A stretch of 64,000 bases of DNA from Solibacillus daqui (GCF_028747805.1 NZ_CP114887.1:2721501-2785500); one strand, 5' to 3'; shown: positions 9,086 to 18,453, counted from the stretch's first letter. The notes: generated by a model from the letters alone, not told the origin. Made by a program: numbers and translations.

Positions 9086-9625
9086 ATGTTTCTATTTCAA
9101 AAGGTGGATTCCACATTGAAAAAGATAAAAGCAAATGCTGCAAATATTATAACAATTACCAATATGTCATTTGGTGGAGCTGCAATTATGGCGACGTTAA
9201 ATGATTCATATAGCTATAGTGTTTTACTAATTTTTATCGCAGCATTTTTAGACCGTTACGACGGCAAAGTCGCACGGAAATTTAATCAAGAGTCTGATTT
9301 AGGGAAACAACTCGATTCAATGGCTGATATAATTTCGTTCGGTGTTGCACCCGCCCTGTTAATGTATGAAATGGCATTAATCGATGCTGGTGTTACGGGA
9401 ATGATGATGCCCGTATTATTTATCGCGGCTGGCGCAATTCGTTTAGCACGCTTTAATGTAATGGATTCAACAGGTTATTTTGTTGGTTTACCAATTACAG
9501 CAGCTGGTACGTTACTAACATTTTCTTATTTCTTTACCGATGTTCTATCAACGCAATTTTACATGATTTTGTTCCCTGTACTTGCTGTATTGATGGTTAG
9601 TACATTTACATTGAAAAAAGTGTAG
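9086..9625 (+). CDS. pssA: CDP-diacylglycerol-serine O-phosphatidyltransferase
   Basis: Membrane enzyme that makes phosphatidylserine from CDP-diacylglycerol and serine. The CDP-alcohol phosphotransferase signature DG-x2-AR-x8-G-x3-D-x3-D spans about residues 59-81, with several hydrophobic helices around it. A GTG at 9077 lies inside the AAAGGAGTG SD sequence. The ATG at 9086 is correctly spaced and gives 179 residues. Its stop codon lies inside the stem of the following terminator. A TATAAT sequence at 9047-9052 may be its -10. Confidence 0.93.
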   Translation: MFLFQKVDSTLKKIKANAANIITITNMSFGGAAIMATLNDSYSYSVLLIFIAAFLDRYDGKVARKFNQESDLGKQLDSMADIISFGVAPALLMYEMALIDAGVTGMMMPVLFIAAGAIRLARFNVMDSTGYFVGLPITAAGTLLTFSYFFTDVLSTQFYMILFPVLAVLMVSTFTLKKV

Positions 9626-9649
9626 GCACTTTAAGTCCTACACTTTTTT
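9614..9649 (+). terminator. Rho-independent terminator after pssA
   Basis: A perfect 13-bp stem (9614-9626 with 9637-9649), 10-base loop, and a T-rich 3' arm. The stem includes the pssA stop codon. Confidence 0.85.
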
Positions 9650-9702
9650 CATGCTCTGACGAAATTCATCATATACTGTCGAAAACGTGAAAGGAGATTT
9701 CT

Positions 9703-10407
9703 TTGAGCGGTGTTTTGACAGTACTGCTTCAACTTTGGCTTGAGTTCCCTGCACTTGTCGGCTATTTAAAAGGGCAAACATTTTCGAAGCCACTCAGTCG
9801 TGAACGAGAACAGCAAGTAATTTCCCGCTTTATGGAAGGTGACGAACAAGCGCGTATCGAATTAATCGAGCACAATATGCGACTTGTAGCGCACATCGTC
9901 AAAAAATTTCATCCCCCACATGAATTGCTCGATGATTATATTTCAATTGGCACAATCGGTTTAATGAAAGCCGTCAGTAGTTTTACCCCTGAAAAGAAAA
10001 CTCGCCTAGCTACGTATGCCGCGCGCTGTATAGAAAATGAAATTCTCATGTATTTACGCACGCAAAAAAAGGTCCAAAAGGATGTATCATTATTTGAACC
10101 TATTGGTATAGATAAGGATGGGCAATCCCTACAAATTCGTGATTTACTTCAGCTTGATGAACCTTCCGCCATTGAAGAAATTGAAAAAAAGGAAGATTTC
10201 GCGAAGCTTTATCACTATTTAAACACACTCGAACCTCGTGAACTTGAAATCATATCCTACCGCTATGGATTGCAAAACTATGACCCCCACACTCAAAAAG
10301 AAATTGCAAAACGCCTCAATATTTCGCGCAGTTACGTATCCCGAATTGAAAAACGGGCATTAATCAAACTGTATCAGCAGTTTAAACACAATGAAAATCA
10401 CCAATAA
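9703..10407 (+). CDS. sigK: Sporulation sigma factor sigma-K, uninterrupted, with pro-sequence
   Basis: Late mother-cell sigma factor. The 234-residue frame covers region 2 (LIEHNMRLVAHIVKKF and YISIGTIGLMKAV, then LATYAARCIENEILM) and region 4 (KEIAKRLNISRSYVSRIEKRAL) without a break, so no skin-like element splits the gene. The hydrophobic first 20 or so residues look like the pro-sequence that SpoIVFB removes, and spoIVFB is also in this window (59511). The TTG start at 9703 has AAAGGAGAT upstream. Identity is by recall of B. subtilis SigK. SigE is less likely because of the N terminus. Confidence 0.93.
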   Translation: MSGVLTVLLQLWLEFPALVGYLKGQTFSKPLSREREQQVISRFMEGDEQARIELIEHNMRLVAHIVKKFHPPHELLDDYISIGTIGLMKAVSSFTPEKKTRLATYAARCIENEILMYLRTQKKVQKDVSLFEPIGIDKDGQSLQIRDLLQLDEPSAIEEIEKKEDFAKLYHYLNTLEPRELEIISYRYGLQNYDPHTQKEIAKRLNISRSYVSRIEKRALIKLYQQFKHNENHQ

Positions 10408-10440
10408 AAGAATTGTCTAGAAATTTCCTTGTGCCGAGGA

Positions 10441-10510
10441 TGGAGGGCACACAATGCTAATCGCGAATGCGTTGTCACAGAAAGTGTCGTGTTTAGCATT
10501 CTATCTTTCT
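10441..10510 (+). repeat. Interspersed modular repeat, copy D
   Basis: Member of a family of five intergenic copies recognised here by eye. It carries GGAGGGCACACAATG, then CGAATGCGTTGTCACAG, then TTTAGCATT in the same order as the other copies (11549, 19070, 25861, 54136). It starts at a GCCGAGGATGGAGGGC edge that copy E also has. It lies in the gap between sigK and a small peptide gene. Confidence 0.6.
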
Positions 10511-10561
10511 TATCTTGACTACTGCAAAAGCACCACCCTAAGCAGTTCCATAATACAGGAA

Positions 10562-10604
10562 GAGGACATTGTGCAAAAAGTGTTACTTTTTGCACAATGT
10601 CCTC
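10562..10604 (-). terminator. Perfect 19-bp hairpin after small membrane peptide gene
   Basis: Arms 10562-10580 and 10586-10604 are exactly complementary around a 5-base loop. It begins a few bases after the stop of the 28-residue ORF on the minus strand. There is no good T-run, so it may stop transcription only weakly or protect the mRNA 3' end instead. Confidence 0.45.
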
Positions 10605-10608
10605 CCCT

Positions 10609-10695
10609 TTAAGTGTTGCTTTCATTCGTTTCAAAAATCATCACGAATCCAATAATAGTTGTAATCGCAACGGCACCATAAAGTAAAAAAATCAT
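10609..10695 (-). CDS. Predicted 28-residue single-helix membrane peptide
   Basis: Not recognised. The frame encodes a short N-terminal hydrophobic helix (residues 2-21) followed by a polar tail ETNESNT. The ATG at 10695 has AAAGGGGG six bases upstream, a near-ideal SD, and a strong hairpin follows the stop. These three signs favour a real small gene. Such peptides are common among sporulation and stress genes of Bacilli, but no function can be given. It sits between sigK (convergent) and mtnN. Confidence 0.45.
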   Translation of the reverse strand: MIFLLYGAVAITTIIGFVMIFETNESNT

Positions 10696-10766
10696 CGCGT
10701 TCCCCCTTTAAACGAAGTATTAATCAAGTTATACCCGTTTAAGAATTATTGAAAACGCTTCGTTAA

Positions 10767-11459
10767 TTATAATTTTGTAATCGCTTTTAATACTACTTCT
10801 GTTGAATGCTTCGCTGCTACTGGTAAAAACTCATCAAAGCTAAGATTCGATTCTTGGCCTGCAATATCAGATAACGCACGGATTACTACAAAAGGTGTAC
10901 CGAATTGGTAGCAAACTTGCGCTACGGCAGCTGCTTCCATTTCAACTGCCTTCATTGTTGGGAAGTCTTTACGCACAGCTTCAACGCGTACAGGATTGCT
11001 CATAAATACATCGCCTGAACAAATTAATCCCACCGCTGCGTTGTGCTCACCTACTTCAGCCACTGCTTGTTGTGCCACTCCCATTAACTTTTCATCAGAG
11101 TTATATGCTGCTGGCATGCCCGCCATTTGCCCAATTTCATAGCCAAATACTGTTACGTCACAATCATGATGACGTACTTCATCAGAAATGACAATATCCC
11201 CTACTTTTAATGCGCTATCAAAGCCACCAGCTGAACCTGTATTAATCACAACATCTGGCTGATATTTTTCTAATAAAATTGTTGTCGACATAGCTGCGTT
11301 TACTTTTCCAATACCACTTTTTAAAAGCACAACTTCTTTGCCTTCGTATGTACCCGTTGTATATTCGCTGTTTGCGATTGTTTCAGATTGTGGGTTTTGC
11401 AATGCTGCTCGTAATAATTCTACTTCTTGTTCCATTGCACCAATTACTGCAATTTTCAT
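10767..11459 (-). CDS. mtnN: 5'-methylthioadenosine/S-adenosylhomocysteine nucleosidase
   Basis: Cleaves methylthioadenosine and S-adenosylhomocysteine to adenine and the thioribose or ribosyl product, in methionine salvage and SAM recycling. The catalytic Glu12 in AMEQEVE, the [10 protein letters not shown] substrate motif and the catalytic Asp in ALSDIAG near residue 197 are all present. 230 residues, normal length, with GGAGG before the ATG. Lies downstream of yrrS and greA in the yrr block, as in B. subtilis. Confidence 0.95.
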   Translation of the reverse strand: MKIAVIGAMEQEVELLRAALQNPQSETIANSEYTTGTYEGKEVVLLKSGIGKVNAAMSTTILLEKYQPDVVINTGSAGGFDSALKVGDIVISDEVRHHDCDVTVFGYEIGQMAGMPAAYNSDEKLMGVAQQAVAEVGEHNAAVGLICSGDVFMSNPVRVEAVRKDFPTMKAVEMEAAAVAQVCYQFGTPFVVIRALSDIAGQESNLSFDEFLPVAAKHSTEVVLKAITKL

Positions 11460-11548
11460 ATCTATTCCTCCAATGTTAAAGCACTCTTCTTAAAGTACTC
11501 AATCCTACTACACTTCGTCAAGCAAAATTTGTGACAACTGCAAGGACA

Positions 11549-11625
11549 CTAGACCAACATGATGTTGATCACTCACGCGTTGCCACACGGTGTAGCGCTC
11601 TTTACTTGAGTTCCCTTTTTCAGCC
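11549..11625 (+). repeat. Interspersed modular repeat, copy A
   Basis: Contains the two hairpin modules ACCAACATGATGTTG and GCGTTGCCACACGGTG, followed by TACTTGAG and TTCAGCC. It aligns without gaps to copy C at 54146 over about 73 bases. Lies in the 190-bp gap between mtnN and yrrS. Confidence 0.6.
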
Positions 11626-11652
11626 CTAGTTAGGAGCTTTTAATGTAGCAAA

Positions 11653-12333
11653 TTAATAGGCACCAACAACTGTATTTAACATTTCTAAGCGCGTTGGTTT
11701 CCAGCCTTCACCATCAATCCATTCTATACTAACACGATACATTTCCGATTTATCCATTGACGTGACAACCGCAATTGCAGTATTTGCACTACCATTATTT
11801 TTTACTCTTAACACAATACTATTGTCTTGTTGTAAATCAAGCACACTAAAAACTGCCTTTAGCTTCTCTTCATAATCGATATGACCCGATACAAATGTCG
11901 ATACATGCTTACCCGTTTGCTCAGTCGGATATGCTGCCCACGCACTATTCACTTGAACTTCATCGACAATTGGATCTGCAGAAGGTAGTATGGTGTTTTC
12001 AACTACATCTGTCGTTTCTTCCGTCACATTTTCATCATCTTCATCGTTTTCATCGTTTTCATCGGTAGTTCCAGCATTCGTTTGATCTCCACTCGTTTGA
12101 TCTTCATTCGATTGTTGCTCTTCTGAAACAGCTTGCTCATTTGTTTCTTTCGGTTCTGCCTGGTCTTTTGGTACTGAATCATTTGATAATATTATCGCTA
12201 ATGTTACGACAATCGCTATTGCCACAATTGCAATTAAAATATTTAAATTTTTATTGACCCGATCAAATTTTGAGCTCTTTGCTTTTTCTTCCGCATACTG
12301 TTGTCGTGTTTGAAAGCGTCTTTTACGTTCCAT
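11653..12333 (-). CDS. yrrS: YrrS-like DUF1510 membrane protein
   Basis: Membrane protein of unknown function. A short basic cytoplasmic N terminus is followed by one transmembrane helix (about residues 26-48), a very acidic Glu/Asp/Asn/Thr-rich linker, and a C-terminal DUF1510 domain (about 120-226) with a typical WAAYPTEQTGKH start. The frame is open upstream, but the ATG at 12333 is seven bases from AGGGGG and gives the usual MERKRRFQTR start. It follows greA beyond a terminator, as in B. subtilis. Confidence 0.85.
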   Translation of the reverse strand: MERKRRFQTRQQYAEEKAKSSKFDRVNKNLNILIAIVAIAIVVTLAIILSNDSVPKDQAEPKETNEQAVSEEQQSNEDQTSGDQTNAGTTDENDENDEDDENVTEETTDVVENTILPSADPIVDEVQVNSAWAAYPTEQTGKHVSTFVSGHIDYEEKLKAVFSVLDLQQDNSIVLRVKNNGSANTAIAVVTSMDKSEMYRVSIEWIDGEGWKPTRLEMLNTVVGAY

Positions 12334-12375
12334 TTCCATACCCCCTATGCATGTACATATTGTAGCAAAAATAAA

Positions 12376-12403
12376 AGCAGTTAGCGAATATACGCTAACT
12401 GCT
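12376..12403 (-). terminator. Terminator after greA
   Basis: Perfect 11-bp stem (12376-12386 with 12393-12403), 6-base loop, followed on the minus strand by TTTTATTTTT. Confidence 0.85.
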
Positions 12404-12420
12404 GCTTGCAAAAAATACAA

Positions 12421-12906
12421 TTATTTAATTTCTAAAATAACAACTTCCATGTCGCCGCCTGGTGTTGTTAATTTTACAACATCATCGACTTGTTTGCCCA
12501 TTAATGCTTTTGCGATTGGCGAGTCGTTTGAAATTTTACCTTCGATTGGATCTGCCTCTGCTGAACCTACAATTGTATAAGATTCTTCAAAGTTTGCACG
12601 CTTACCGCCGATTAGCTCATCGAAAGTAATCGTTTTACCTAATGACACAGCATTCGTAGTACCATCTTCAGTGATGATTAATGAATTACGTAACATTTGT
12701 TCGATTAAGGAAATACGTCCTTCAACGAATCCTTGCTCTTCTTTTGCTGAATCGTACTCAGAGTTCTTTGATAAGTCACCAAAAGAACGCGCTACTTTAA
12801 TACGCTCTACTACTTCTGGGCGTTTTACCGTTTTTAATTCGTTTAATTCATTTTCTAATTTTGTTTTACCTTCAAGTGTCATTGGATATTGTTTTTCGTT
12901 TGACAT
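12421..12906 (-). CDS. greA: Transcription elongation factor GreA
   Basis: Stimulates transcript cleavage by backtracked RNA polymerase. The N-terminal coiled coil (about residues 10-75) contains the tip region around [20 protein letters not shown] with the acidic residues that enter the polymerase secondary channel. The C-terminal FKBP-like domain starts near residue 85. 161 residues, close to the usual 157-160. ATG with GGAG upstream. Confidence 0.95.
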   Translation of the reverse strand: MSNEKQYPMTLEGKTKLENELNELKTVKRPEVVERIKVARSFGDLSKNSEYDSAKEEQGFVEGRISLIEQMLRNSLIITEDGTTNAVSLGKTITFDELIGGKRANFEESYTIVGSAEADPIEGKISNDSPIAKALMGKQVDDVVKLTTPGGDMEVVILEIK

Positions 12907-13050
12907 TTGTTCTCACTCCTCCGTTATACCTTGAAAACGTTTACTTATACCATTTTCATGCTGTTTACTTTATTCTTAATTTGAACAAAGTTTACAATTC
13001 AAATTTTTTGTTCATAAATAACAGAAAACCCGACTACTAGTTTACGGTAT

Positions 13051-13081
13051 GTGTAAAGATGTCTAATTAGAATCTTTACAC
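13051..13081 (-). other. Hairpin in the udk-greA gap
   Basis: GTGTAAAGAT and ATCTTTACAC form a perfect 10-bp stem with an 11-base loop, about 90 bases after the udk stop. No T-run follows on either strand, so it may be a weak terminator or a DNA operator. The rest of the 266-bp gap (12907-13172) shows no gene. Confidence 0.4.
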
Positions 13082-13172
13082 AGCGTTTACTAGCAGCCGA
13101 ATTTCATCATTGCTTATTTATGTGTTGTTACCATTATTGAAATGCAATATTTGTAAATACTACACCATCATA

Positions 13173-13811
13173 TTACAAGTTAGCACCAGTTTCAAGAATT
13201 GTTTTTATTTTCGTTACCATTAAATCGATTGCAACGTTATTATCGCCACCTTCTGGGATAATGACATCCGCATAACGCTTTGTTGGTTCGATAAACATAT
13301 TATGCATTGGTCTTACTGCCGATAAATATTGCTCAATTACTGAATCTGCTGTGCGACCGCGCTCTTTAATATCACGTTGAATACGGCGAATAATGCGTAA
13401 ATCCGAATCTGTGTCTACAAATAATTTAATGTCCATTAAATCACGTAAACGCTCATCTTCAAGTACTAAAATACCTTCAACGATAATTACATCTTTCGGT
13501 TCGACGTCAATAACTTCTTCAGAACGCGTATGCTGTACATAATCATACACCGGCTTTTTTACCGCTTTATATTCTATTAGGCTGTGTACATGCTCAATTA
13601 ATAAATCTGTATCAAATGCTAATGGATGGTCATAGTTTGTCAAAAGACGCTCATCAAACGTCATATGGCTTTGGTCTTTGTAGTAAAAGTCTTGTTCGAT
13701 TACTACTACTGAATGGTCACGGAAAACATCATAAATGGCACGTGTTACACTCGTTTTACCTGAGCATGAACCACCAGCAATCCCGATAACAACAGGGCGC
13801 TTATTTGTCAT
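13173..13811 (-). CDS. udk: Uridine kinase
   Basis: Phosphorylates uridine and cytidine to UMP and CMP in pyrimidine salvage. The P-loop [12 protein letters not shown] lies at residues 10-21. DHPLAFD and the [12 protein letters not shown] lid region are typical. 212 residues, normal length. It starts directly after the stop of the upstream tRNA-hydroxylation gene, so the two are in one transcript. Confidence 0.95.
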   Translation of the reverse strand: MTNKRPVVIGIAGGSCSGKTSVTRAIYDVFRDHSVVVIEQDFYYKDQSHMTFDERLLTNYDHPLAFDTDLLIEHVHSLIEYKAVKKPVYDYVQHTRSEEVIDVEPKDVIIVEGILVLEDERLRDLMDIKLFVDTDSDLRIIRRIQRDIKERGRTADSVIEQYLSAVRPMHNMFIEPTKRYADVIIPEGGDNNVAIDLMVTKIKTILETGANL

Positions 13812-15089
13812 TTAGTTGTTCTCCTTTCGCATCATGTCGTACTTCGAAAGTGGTCGGTCGACTTTGAATTTTAAAATTTGCAATGGGTGACGCGCAACAT
13901 CTAACTCGTTGCCATCTTCGTCCCAAAGTTGGCCAACTGTCATTTTGAACGTTTCAATATTTGGTCCGAAGAATTCAATTGTATCACCTGGTTTGAAGTA
14001 GTTACGCTGCTCCATCGTCACCATTTGCGTTTCCGCATCATAGTCCATTACAAAGCCTGCGAAATCCCACTTCATTTTATGTGAGTGGAAACCGAACATT
14101 TGCTGTTTATAACTTGGCTCACCTTCGAAGAATGAAGAAGCTGTCGCGCGATTTGCACAACGCGCTAATTCTTCTAACCATTCTTTTTGGAATGAGAAGT
14201 TTTCTGGGTCAGCACAGTATGCGTCAATTACTTTACGATATACTGAAACAACTGTTGCCACGTAGTGAATTGATTTCATACGACCTTCTACTTTTAATGA
14301 ATCAATGCCCAACTCAATCATGTGAGGAATTGATTCGATTAACTTTAAGTCTTTTGGACTCATCGCAAATGGTGCTTCACCTTCGTTAAATAATGCTACT
14401 TCTTCACCGTCTTTTTCTTCGTATAGATCATAGTCCCAGCGACAAGATTGGCAGCAGCCGCCACGGTTTGAGTCACGTGCTGTCATGTGATTCGATAATG
14501 TACAACGACCAGAGTAAGCGATACACATTGCACCGTGCACGAATGCCTCGATTTCAATATCTACTTCCTCTTTCATTTTTAGCATTTCTTCGCCGCCAAC
14601 TTCACGTGCCAGTACAACACGCTCTAAACCTTCGTCTTTCCAATACTTAACCGCTTTCCAGTTTGAAAGTGATTGCTGTGTAGAAAGGTGGATTTCTAAA
14701 GATGGAGCTGCCTTTTTACAAGTTTCGATAATTAACGGGTCGGCTACAATAATCCCTTTAACACCAGCACCTTCAATTCCTTGTAAATATTCTTCAAGAC
14801 CGTCCATATTTTCATTGTGAGCGAAAATGTTTGTTGTAACGTAAATCACTGCGCCATATCGGTTGGCAAACTCTACGCCTTCTTTCATCTCTTCAATAGT
14901 GAAGTTTCCTGCGTTTGAACGTAGACCGAATTCTTGACCACCGATGAATACAGCGTCTGCGCCGTAATGTACGGCAACTTTTAATTTTTCTAAGCTTCCT
15001 GCTGGTGCCAAAAGCTCAGGTTTTTTCGTAATCACTGTTTTTCCGTTAATTGTTTCACGGATTTTTTCGTTTTGAATTAACTGTAGCAT
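13812..15089 (-). CDS. trhP2: Peptidase U32 family tRNA 5-hydroxyuridine synthesis protein TrhP2 (YrrO)
   Basis: U32-family protein. In B. subtilis the yrrN-yrrO pair is needed to make 5-hydroxyuridine at tRNA position 34, so the peptidase label is historical. The family signature EAFVHGAMCIAYSGRC is near residues 170-190 and is followed by further cysteines (GGCCQSC) that fit iron-sulfur binding. 425 residues. It lies 20 bases after trhP1 and directly before udk. Function is inferred from the orthologous operon trmR-trhP1-trhP2. Confidence 0.88.
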   Translation of the reverse strand: MLQLIQNEKIRETINGKTVITKKPELLAPAGSLEKLKVAVHYGADAVFIGGQEFGLRSNAGNFTIEEMKEGVEFANRYGAVIYVTTNIFAHNENMDGLEEYLQGIEGAGVKGIIVADPLIIETCKKAAPSLEIHLSTQQSLSNWKAVKYWKDEGLERVVLAREVGGEEMLKMKEEVDIEIEAFVHGAMCIAYSGRCTLSNHMTARDSNRGGCCQSCRWDYDLYEEKDGEEVALFNEGEAPFAMSPKDLKLIESIPHMIELGIDSLKVEGRMKSIHYVATVVSVYRKVIDAYCADPENFSFQKEWLEELARCANRATASSFFEGEPSYKQQMFGFHSHKMKWDFAGFVMDYDAETQMVTMEQRNYFKPGDTIEFFGPNIETFKMTVGQLWDEDGNELDVARHPLQILKFKVDRPLSKYDMMRKENN

Positions 15090-15108
15090 GATGCCTTCGT
15101 TCTCCTTC

Positions 15109-16041
15109 CTAGTAAACTGTTTCTTTGTAGATGAAGCCAGTATCCAGTGGACGTAACGCCGGCTGAATTGCCTCTACTTGCTCGAATAATTCAGATTTGA
15201 TTTCATCGTATGCATCTTCACCTTGCTCAAAGTAGGTATCAATTGCTGTACGGTAAAGTGACGCCACTTTGACCACATAGTCGAATGATTGTAAGATGCC
15301 ATCGATTTTTAATGAATCAATGCCTGCTTCGAATAGTTCATTCATTTCTTCGATAATACACATATCATTTGGAGAATATATGTGCGTACCGTTCATGTCT
15401 TCATAAATTGGGTATTTATTTTTACGTTCTTTATCATGTATGAACATGTTTTTATTGTCTTTACGATTTTCGATTTCCATCGCTTGATCGCGGTATAAGA
15501 AATAGTTACCTAAAAGGGAACGCTTTGATTGGAACATGCATGTCATACCGTGCACTTGCACTTCGATTTCATGTTTTGTATTTTCTTTAATCTCTAACAC
15601 TTCGTCAACAGAAAGCTCACGTGCTAATACACCACGTTTACTGCCTCGCTCACCCCAATAGTTTACTTGGAACCAGTTTGTAGCTGTTGTTTCTGGGTTC
15701 CAATGTAATGGAATCGTGATGCCTAATTCGCGAACCGCAACGATTACCGCTGGATCACCAAAGATTAGCGCATCAACACCAATTCGTTTCATTTCTTGTA
15801 AATACACGTCTAGCGCTTCTAAACGATCATTATGGAATAAAACATTTACCGCTACATATACTTTTTTACCTGCAGCATGAATAAGCTTCGTTGCCTCTTC
15901 TACTTGTGCTACGGTAAATTCTCCAGCTAAACGTAAGCCAAATTTCTGTTCACCAATTACAAAAGCATCTGCACCTGCATCAAGTAATGCTGCAACATGC
16001 TCTACCGATTGTGGTGTTACTAATAATTCTGGTTTTTTCAC
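15109..16041 (-). CDS. trhP1: Peptidase U32 family tRNA 5-hydroxyuridine synthesis protein TrhP1 (YrrN)
   Basis: Second U32 subunit for tRNA wobble uridine hydroxylation. It has the shorter architecture of YrrN (about 310 residues) with a single VQVHGMTCMFQSKR signature and lacks the full cysteine set of TrhP2. An upstream ATG at 16062 exists, but the GTG at 16041 has GAAGAGGTG six bases before it and gives the usual MKKPELLVTP start. It starts six bases after trmR ends. Confidence 0.87.
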   Translation of the reverse strand: MKKPELLVTPQSVEHVAALLDAGADAFVIGEQKFGLRLAGEFTVAQVEEATKLIHAAGKKVYVAVNVLFHNDRLEALDVYLQEMKRIGVDALIFGDPAVIVAVRELGITIPLHWNPETTATNWFQVNYWGERGSKRGVLARELSVDEVLEIKENTKHEIEVQVHGMTCMFQSKRSLLGNYFLYRDQAMEIENRKDNKNMFIHDKERKNKYPIYEDMNGTHIYSPNDMCIIEEMNELFEAGIDSLKIDGILQSFDYVVKVASLYRTAIDTYFEQGEDAYDEIKSELFEQVEAIQPALRPLDTGFIYKETVY

Positions 16042-16046
16042 ACTAA

Positions 16047-16679
16047 TCACCTCTTCAAACATATTAACAAACCATCACCAACTGGGAAGAACGCACTTGT
16101 ATAATCTGGGTGCGCCATAATCCAATCGGAAAATGTTTTTAAGTTTCGAATCATCGTTCTTTTTCTTCTCGGTACTTCTTTAATATCTAAATCTGAAAGC
16201 CCGTGCATATACATATTATCGATATATAAAACGCCACCCGATGGAACGAGCGGTGCATATTTTTCGAAAAACTTCATGTATTGCCCCTTTGCCGCATCAA
16301 TAAAAACAGCATCAAAAGTAGGTTTAATGGATTCCACATCTACTTCTAACGCATCGCCCTCTATGACTTGTATACGGTCTTTTACCTGTGATCTTGCAAT
16401 GAATTGTTTCGCATATTGTACACGTGACACATCACGTTCAATTGTGACAATTTGGCACGTTGGTAAAGCTTGTGCCATACGCATTGCTGAATACCCAATC
16501 GCTGTCCCAATTTCTAAAATCGATTTCGGATTTTGAATGCGCAGTAGCTGATTTAATGACTCAATACCAGCAAGCTGCATAATTGGTACATGATTCTCCT
16601 CTGCAAAGCGTTCCATTTCTAATAATAATTCATCACGTTCAGGAATGAAGGAAGCAATATAAGCATCTGATAATTCCAT
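16047..16679 (-). CDS. trmR: tRNA 5-hydroxyuridine O-methyltransferase TrmR (YrrM)
   Basis: SAM-dependent O-methyltransferase. The B. subtilis orthologue YrrM methylates ho5U34 to mo5U34 in tRNA. The SAM-binding motif ILEIGTAIGYSAMRMA is near residues 55-70, and the metal or substrate aspartate lies in AVFIDAAKGQY. The start at 16679 has AGGGAGAT six bases upstream, and the longer open frame lacks support. 210 residues. Being first in the operon with trhP1 and trhP2, it supplies the last step of the modification. Confidence 0.88.
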   Translation of the reverse strand: MELSDAYIASFIPERDELLLEMERFAEENHVPIMQLAGIESLNQLLRIQNPKSILEIGTAIGYSAMRMAQALPTCQIVTIERDVSRVQYAKQFIARSQVKDRIQVIEGDALEVDVESIKPTFDAVFIDAAKGQYMKFFEKYAPLVPSGGVLYIDNMYMHGLSDLDIKEVPRRKRTMIRNLKTFSDWIMAHPDYTSAFFPVGDGLLICLKR

Positions 16680-17069
16680 TCGTCTATCTCCCTTTACGTG
16701 TAGTTTTGCCTCGCATCTTTTCATTAGAAAAACACATTCCGTGCCAGTTAGCGTGAAATGATGTCGCATCTTTGTGGATTTCCTTGAAAAGGTATACTTC
16801 CCAATCCACTAAAAAAAGACGAAACGAAAGATGTTTGCGCCTACAAGCTTATTTATATAAGGACAAAAAATCACAATTTATGATAGCACGAAAAGAATAG
16901 GAATGCGAATAATCTTTACTAAAATCCGCCTTTAGACGAAAATATCTATCACATTTTGACGAAGTTACGACTAGATTTTTCGAGTTAATTCGATAATTAC
17001 CTTATATATGTGTGCTATTAACTGAGGGATTTATCTTCATTTAACTACGAAATTGCACTAAAAAAAATA
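16680..17069. other. Gene-free stretch upstream of trmR
   Basis: About 390 bases, AT-rich, between the trmR start and the mltG terminator. It should hold the trmR operon promoter, but no convincing -35/-10 pair was found. No ORF with a ribosome binding site was seen. Confidence 0.5.
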
Positions 17070-17109
17070 GCGATTATCTCTACTTTCATAAAAAGTGAGA
17101 GATAATCGC
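17070..17109 (-). terminator. Terminator after mltG
   Basis: 12-bp perfect stem (17070-17081 with 17098-17109). On the minus strand it is followed by eight T residues within ten bases. Confidence 0.85.
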
Positions 17110-17144
17110 GAATTAAATTTATATTCTTTTAAAATTTTTCTAAC

Positions 17145-18263
17145 TTAACGTAAATATTTTTCAATATTCGCTAAATGCTCATCATACGATTTAGCAAAGT
17201 GATTTGTTCCTTCTTTATCTGCTAAGAAATAAAGATAATCCGTTTCAGTTGGATTTAATGTCGCTTCAATTGATGTTTTCCCAGCACCAGCAATTGGGCC
17301 TGGTGGTAGACCAACATTTACATACGTATTATATGGATTTTTCACTTCTAAATCTTCATACAGCACTCGGTCTTTATGCGAACCTAACGCATAAAGCACA
17401 GTTGGGTCGGTTTGAAGTGGCATATCAATTTTCATTCGATTGTAGAATACACTCGCTATCGTTTCACGATCTGTTTGAGCAGTTGCTTCCTCTTCAAGTA
17501 GAGAAGCAAATGTTAAAAACTCATGAACCGACATTTCTTTTTCTGCTAAAACTGTTGTGTATTCAGACACAATTGTATTCATCGACGTTAGCATCGTTTT
17601 AATTACATCGTCAAGCGTAGGGTCTTTCTCAAAGAATGGATATGTCGCTGGATATAAGTAGCCTTCTAATGCATAACGAACATTCTCTTTTAAAATATCT
17701 TCTGTAAGTAATTCTGGATACTCTGTCATCATTTGTTCGATGAATGATTGATTTGTTACGCGTTCCATGAATTTCTCAGCGCTATGTGATGTATTTTTTT
17801 CTACAACATTAGCAATTTGTTCTAATGTTAACCCTTCAGGTACTGTCATCGTAAACACTGGCTCACGATAGACACGGCCTGTTTTTAAACTTTCGATAAT
17901 TTCATCAAGCGTCATTGATTGTGTTAATGAATAATTACCAGCTTGGAAATCAGATTCGTTTTTAAATTTCGTATAATATTTAAAAATGCTCGCATCTTTA
18001 ATAATACCTTTTTGCTCTAAAATACTCGAAATTGATGTAATCCCTGAACCCATCGGAATTTCCACTTCAATTTTTTTATTTGATTCTGGGTCCACTGGCT
18101 CTAGTGCCGAAGTGACATAATTATAGCTTGAATAACCCGCAATTGCGATAACAATAAGAACGACAAGCGCGATGATCCCAACAATTTTCCGCACGGTTTT
18201 CACCTCTCCTTTACGTTCCTTCATTTTCTTGAACATTTCTTGCTTTGAATTTTCATCTAGCAC
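17145..18263 (-). CDS. mltG: Endolytic murein transglycosylase MltG (YceG/YrrL)
   Basis: Membrane-bound lytic transglycosylase that cuts nascent glycan strands. It has a cytoplasmic N terminus, one transmembrane helix (about residues 30-52), a LysM-like region with GRVYREPVFTMTVPEG, then the YceG catalytic domain with FASLLEEEAT carrying the catalytic glutamate and QTDPTVLYALG. The GTG at 18263 has AGGGGGG six bases upstream. An ATG 36 bases earlier has no SD. 372 residues. Downstream of the DUF1292 genes, as in B. subtilis. Confidence 0.92.
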   Translation of the reverse strand: MLDENSKQEMFKKMKERKGEVKTVRKIVGIIALVVLIVIAIAGYSSYNYVTSALEPVDPESNKKIEVEIPMGSGITSISSILEQKGIIKDASIFKYYTKFKNESDFQAGNYSLTQSMTLDEIIESLKTGRVYREPVFTMTVPEGLTLEQIANVVEKNTSHSAEKFMERVTNQSFIEQMMTEYPELLTEDILKENVRYALEGYLYPATYPFFEKDPTLDDVIKTMLTSMNTIVSEYTTVLAEKEMSVHEFLTFASLLEEEATAQTDRETIASVFYNRMKIDMPLQTDPTVLYALGSHKDRVLYEDLEVKNPYNTYVNVGLPPGPIAGAGKTSIEATLNPTETDYLYFLADKEGTNHFAKSYDEHLANIEKYLR

Positions 18264-18396
18264 GGGAGTCCCCCCTTTTTCTCTTTCATTATGATACATA
18301 AATTTAAGCTTTCATACAATAATTGGCGTTAAATTGATGAATTTATTCTCGTAAATGAAGACGAATAAATATACTTTGAGGTTCAAACAGAAAAAA

Positions 18397-18432
18397 AGAT
18401 ATGCTAAAAGTTTTTCAACTTTCAACATATCT
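18397..18432 (-). terminator. Terminator after tandem DUF1292 gene
   Basis: Outer stem AGATATG/CATATCT with an inner AAAAGTT/AACTTT stem. A run of seven T follows on the minus strand. The inner part resembles terminators at 54308 and 60720. Confidence 0.85.
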
Positions 18433-18453
18433 CTTATCCATATCACTTTTGAA

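Noticed and set aside
10398..10634. 78-codon minus-strand frame overlapping the hairpin at 10562
   Set aside because: It passes through the repeat copy and the hairpin and shows no protein-like pattern. The 28-residue frame nearby has a clear SD instead.
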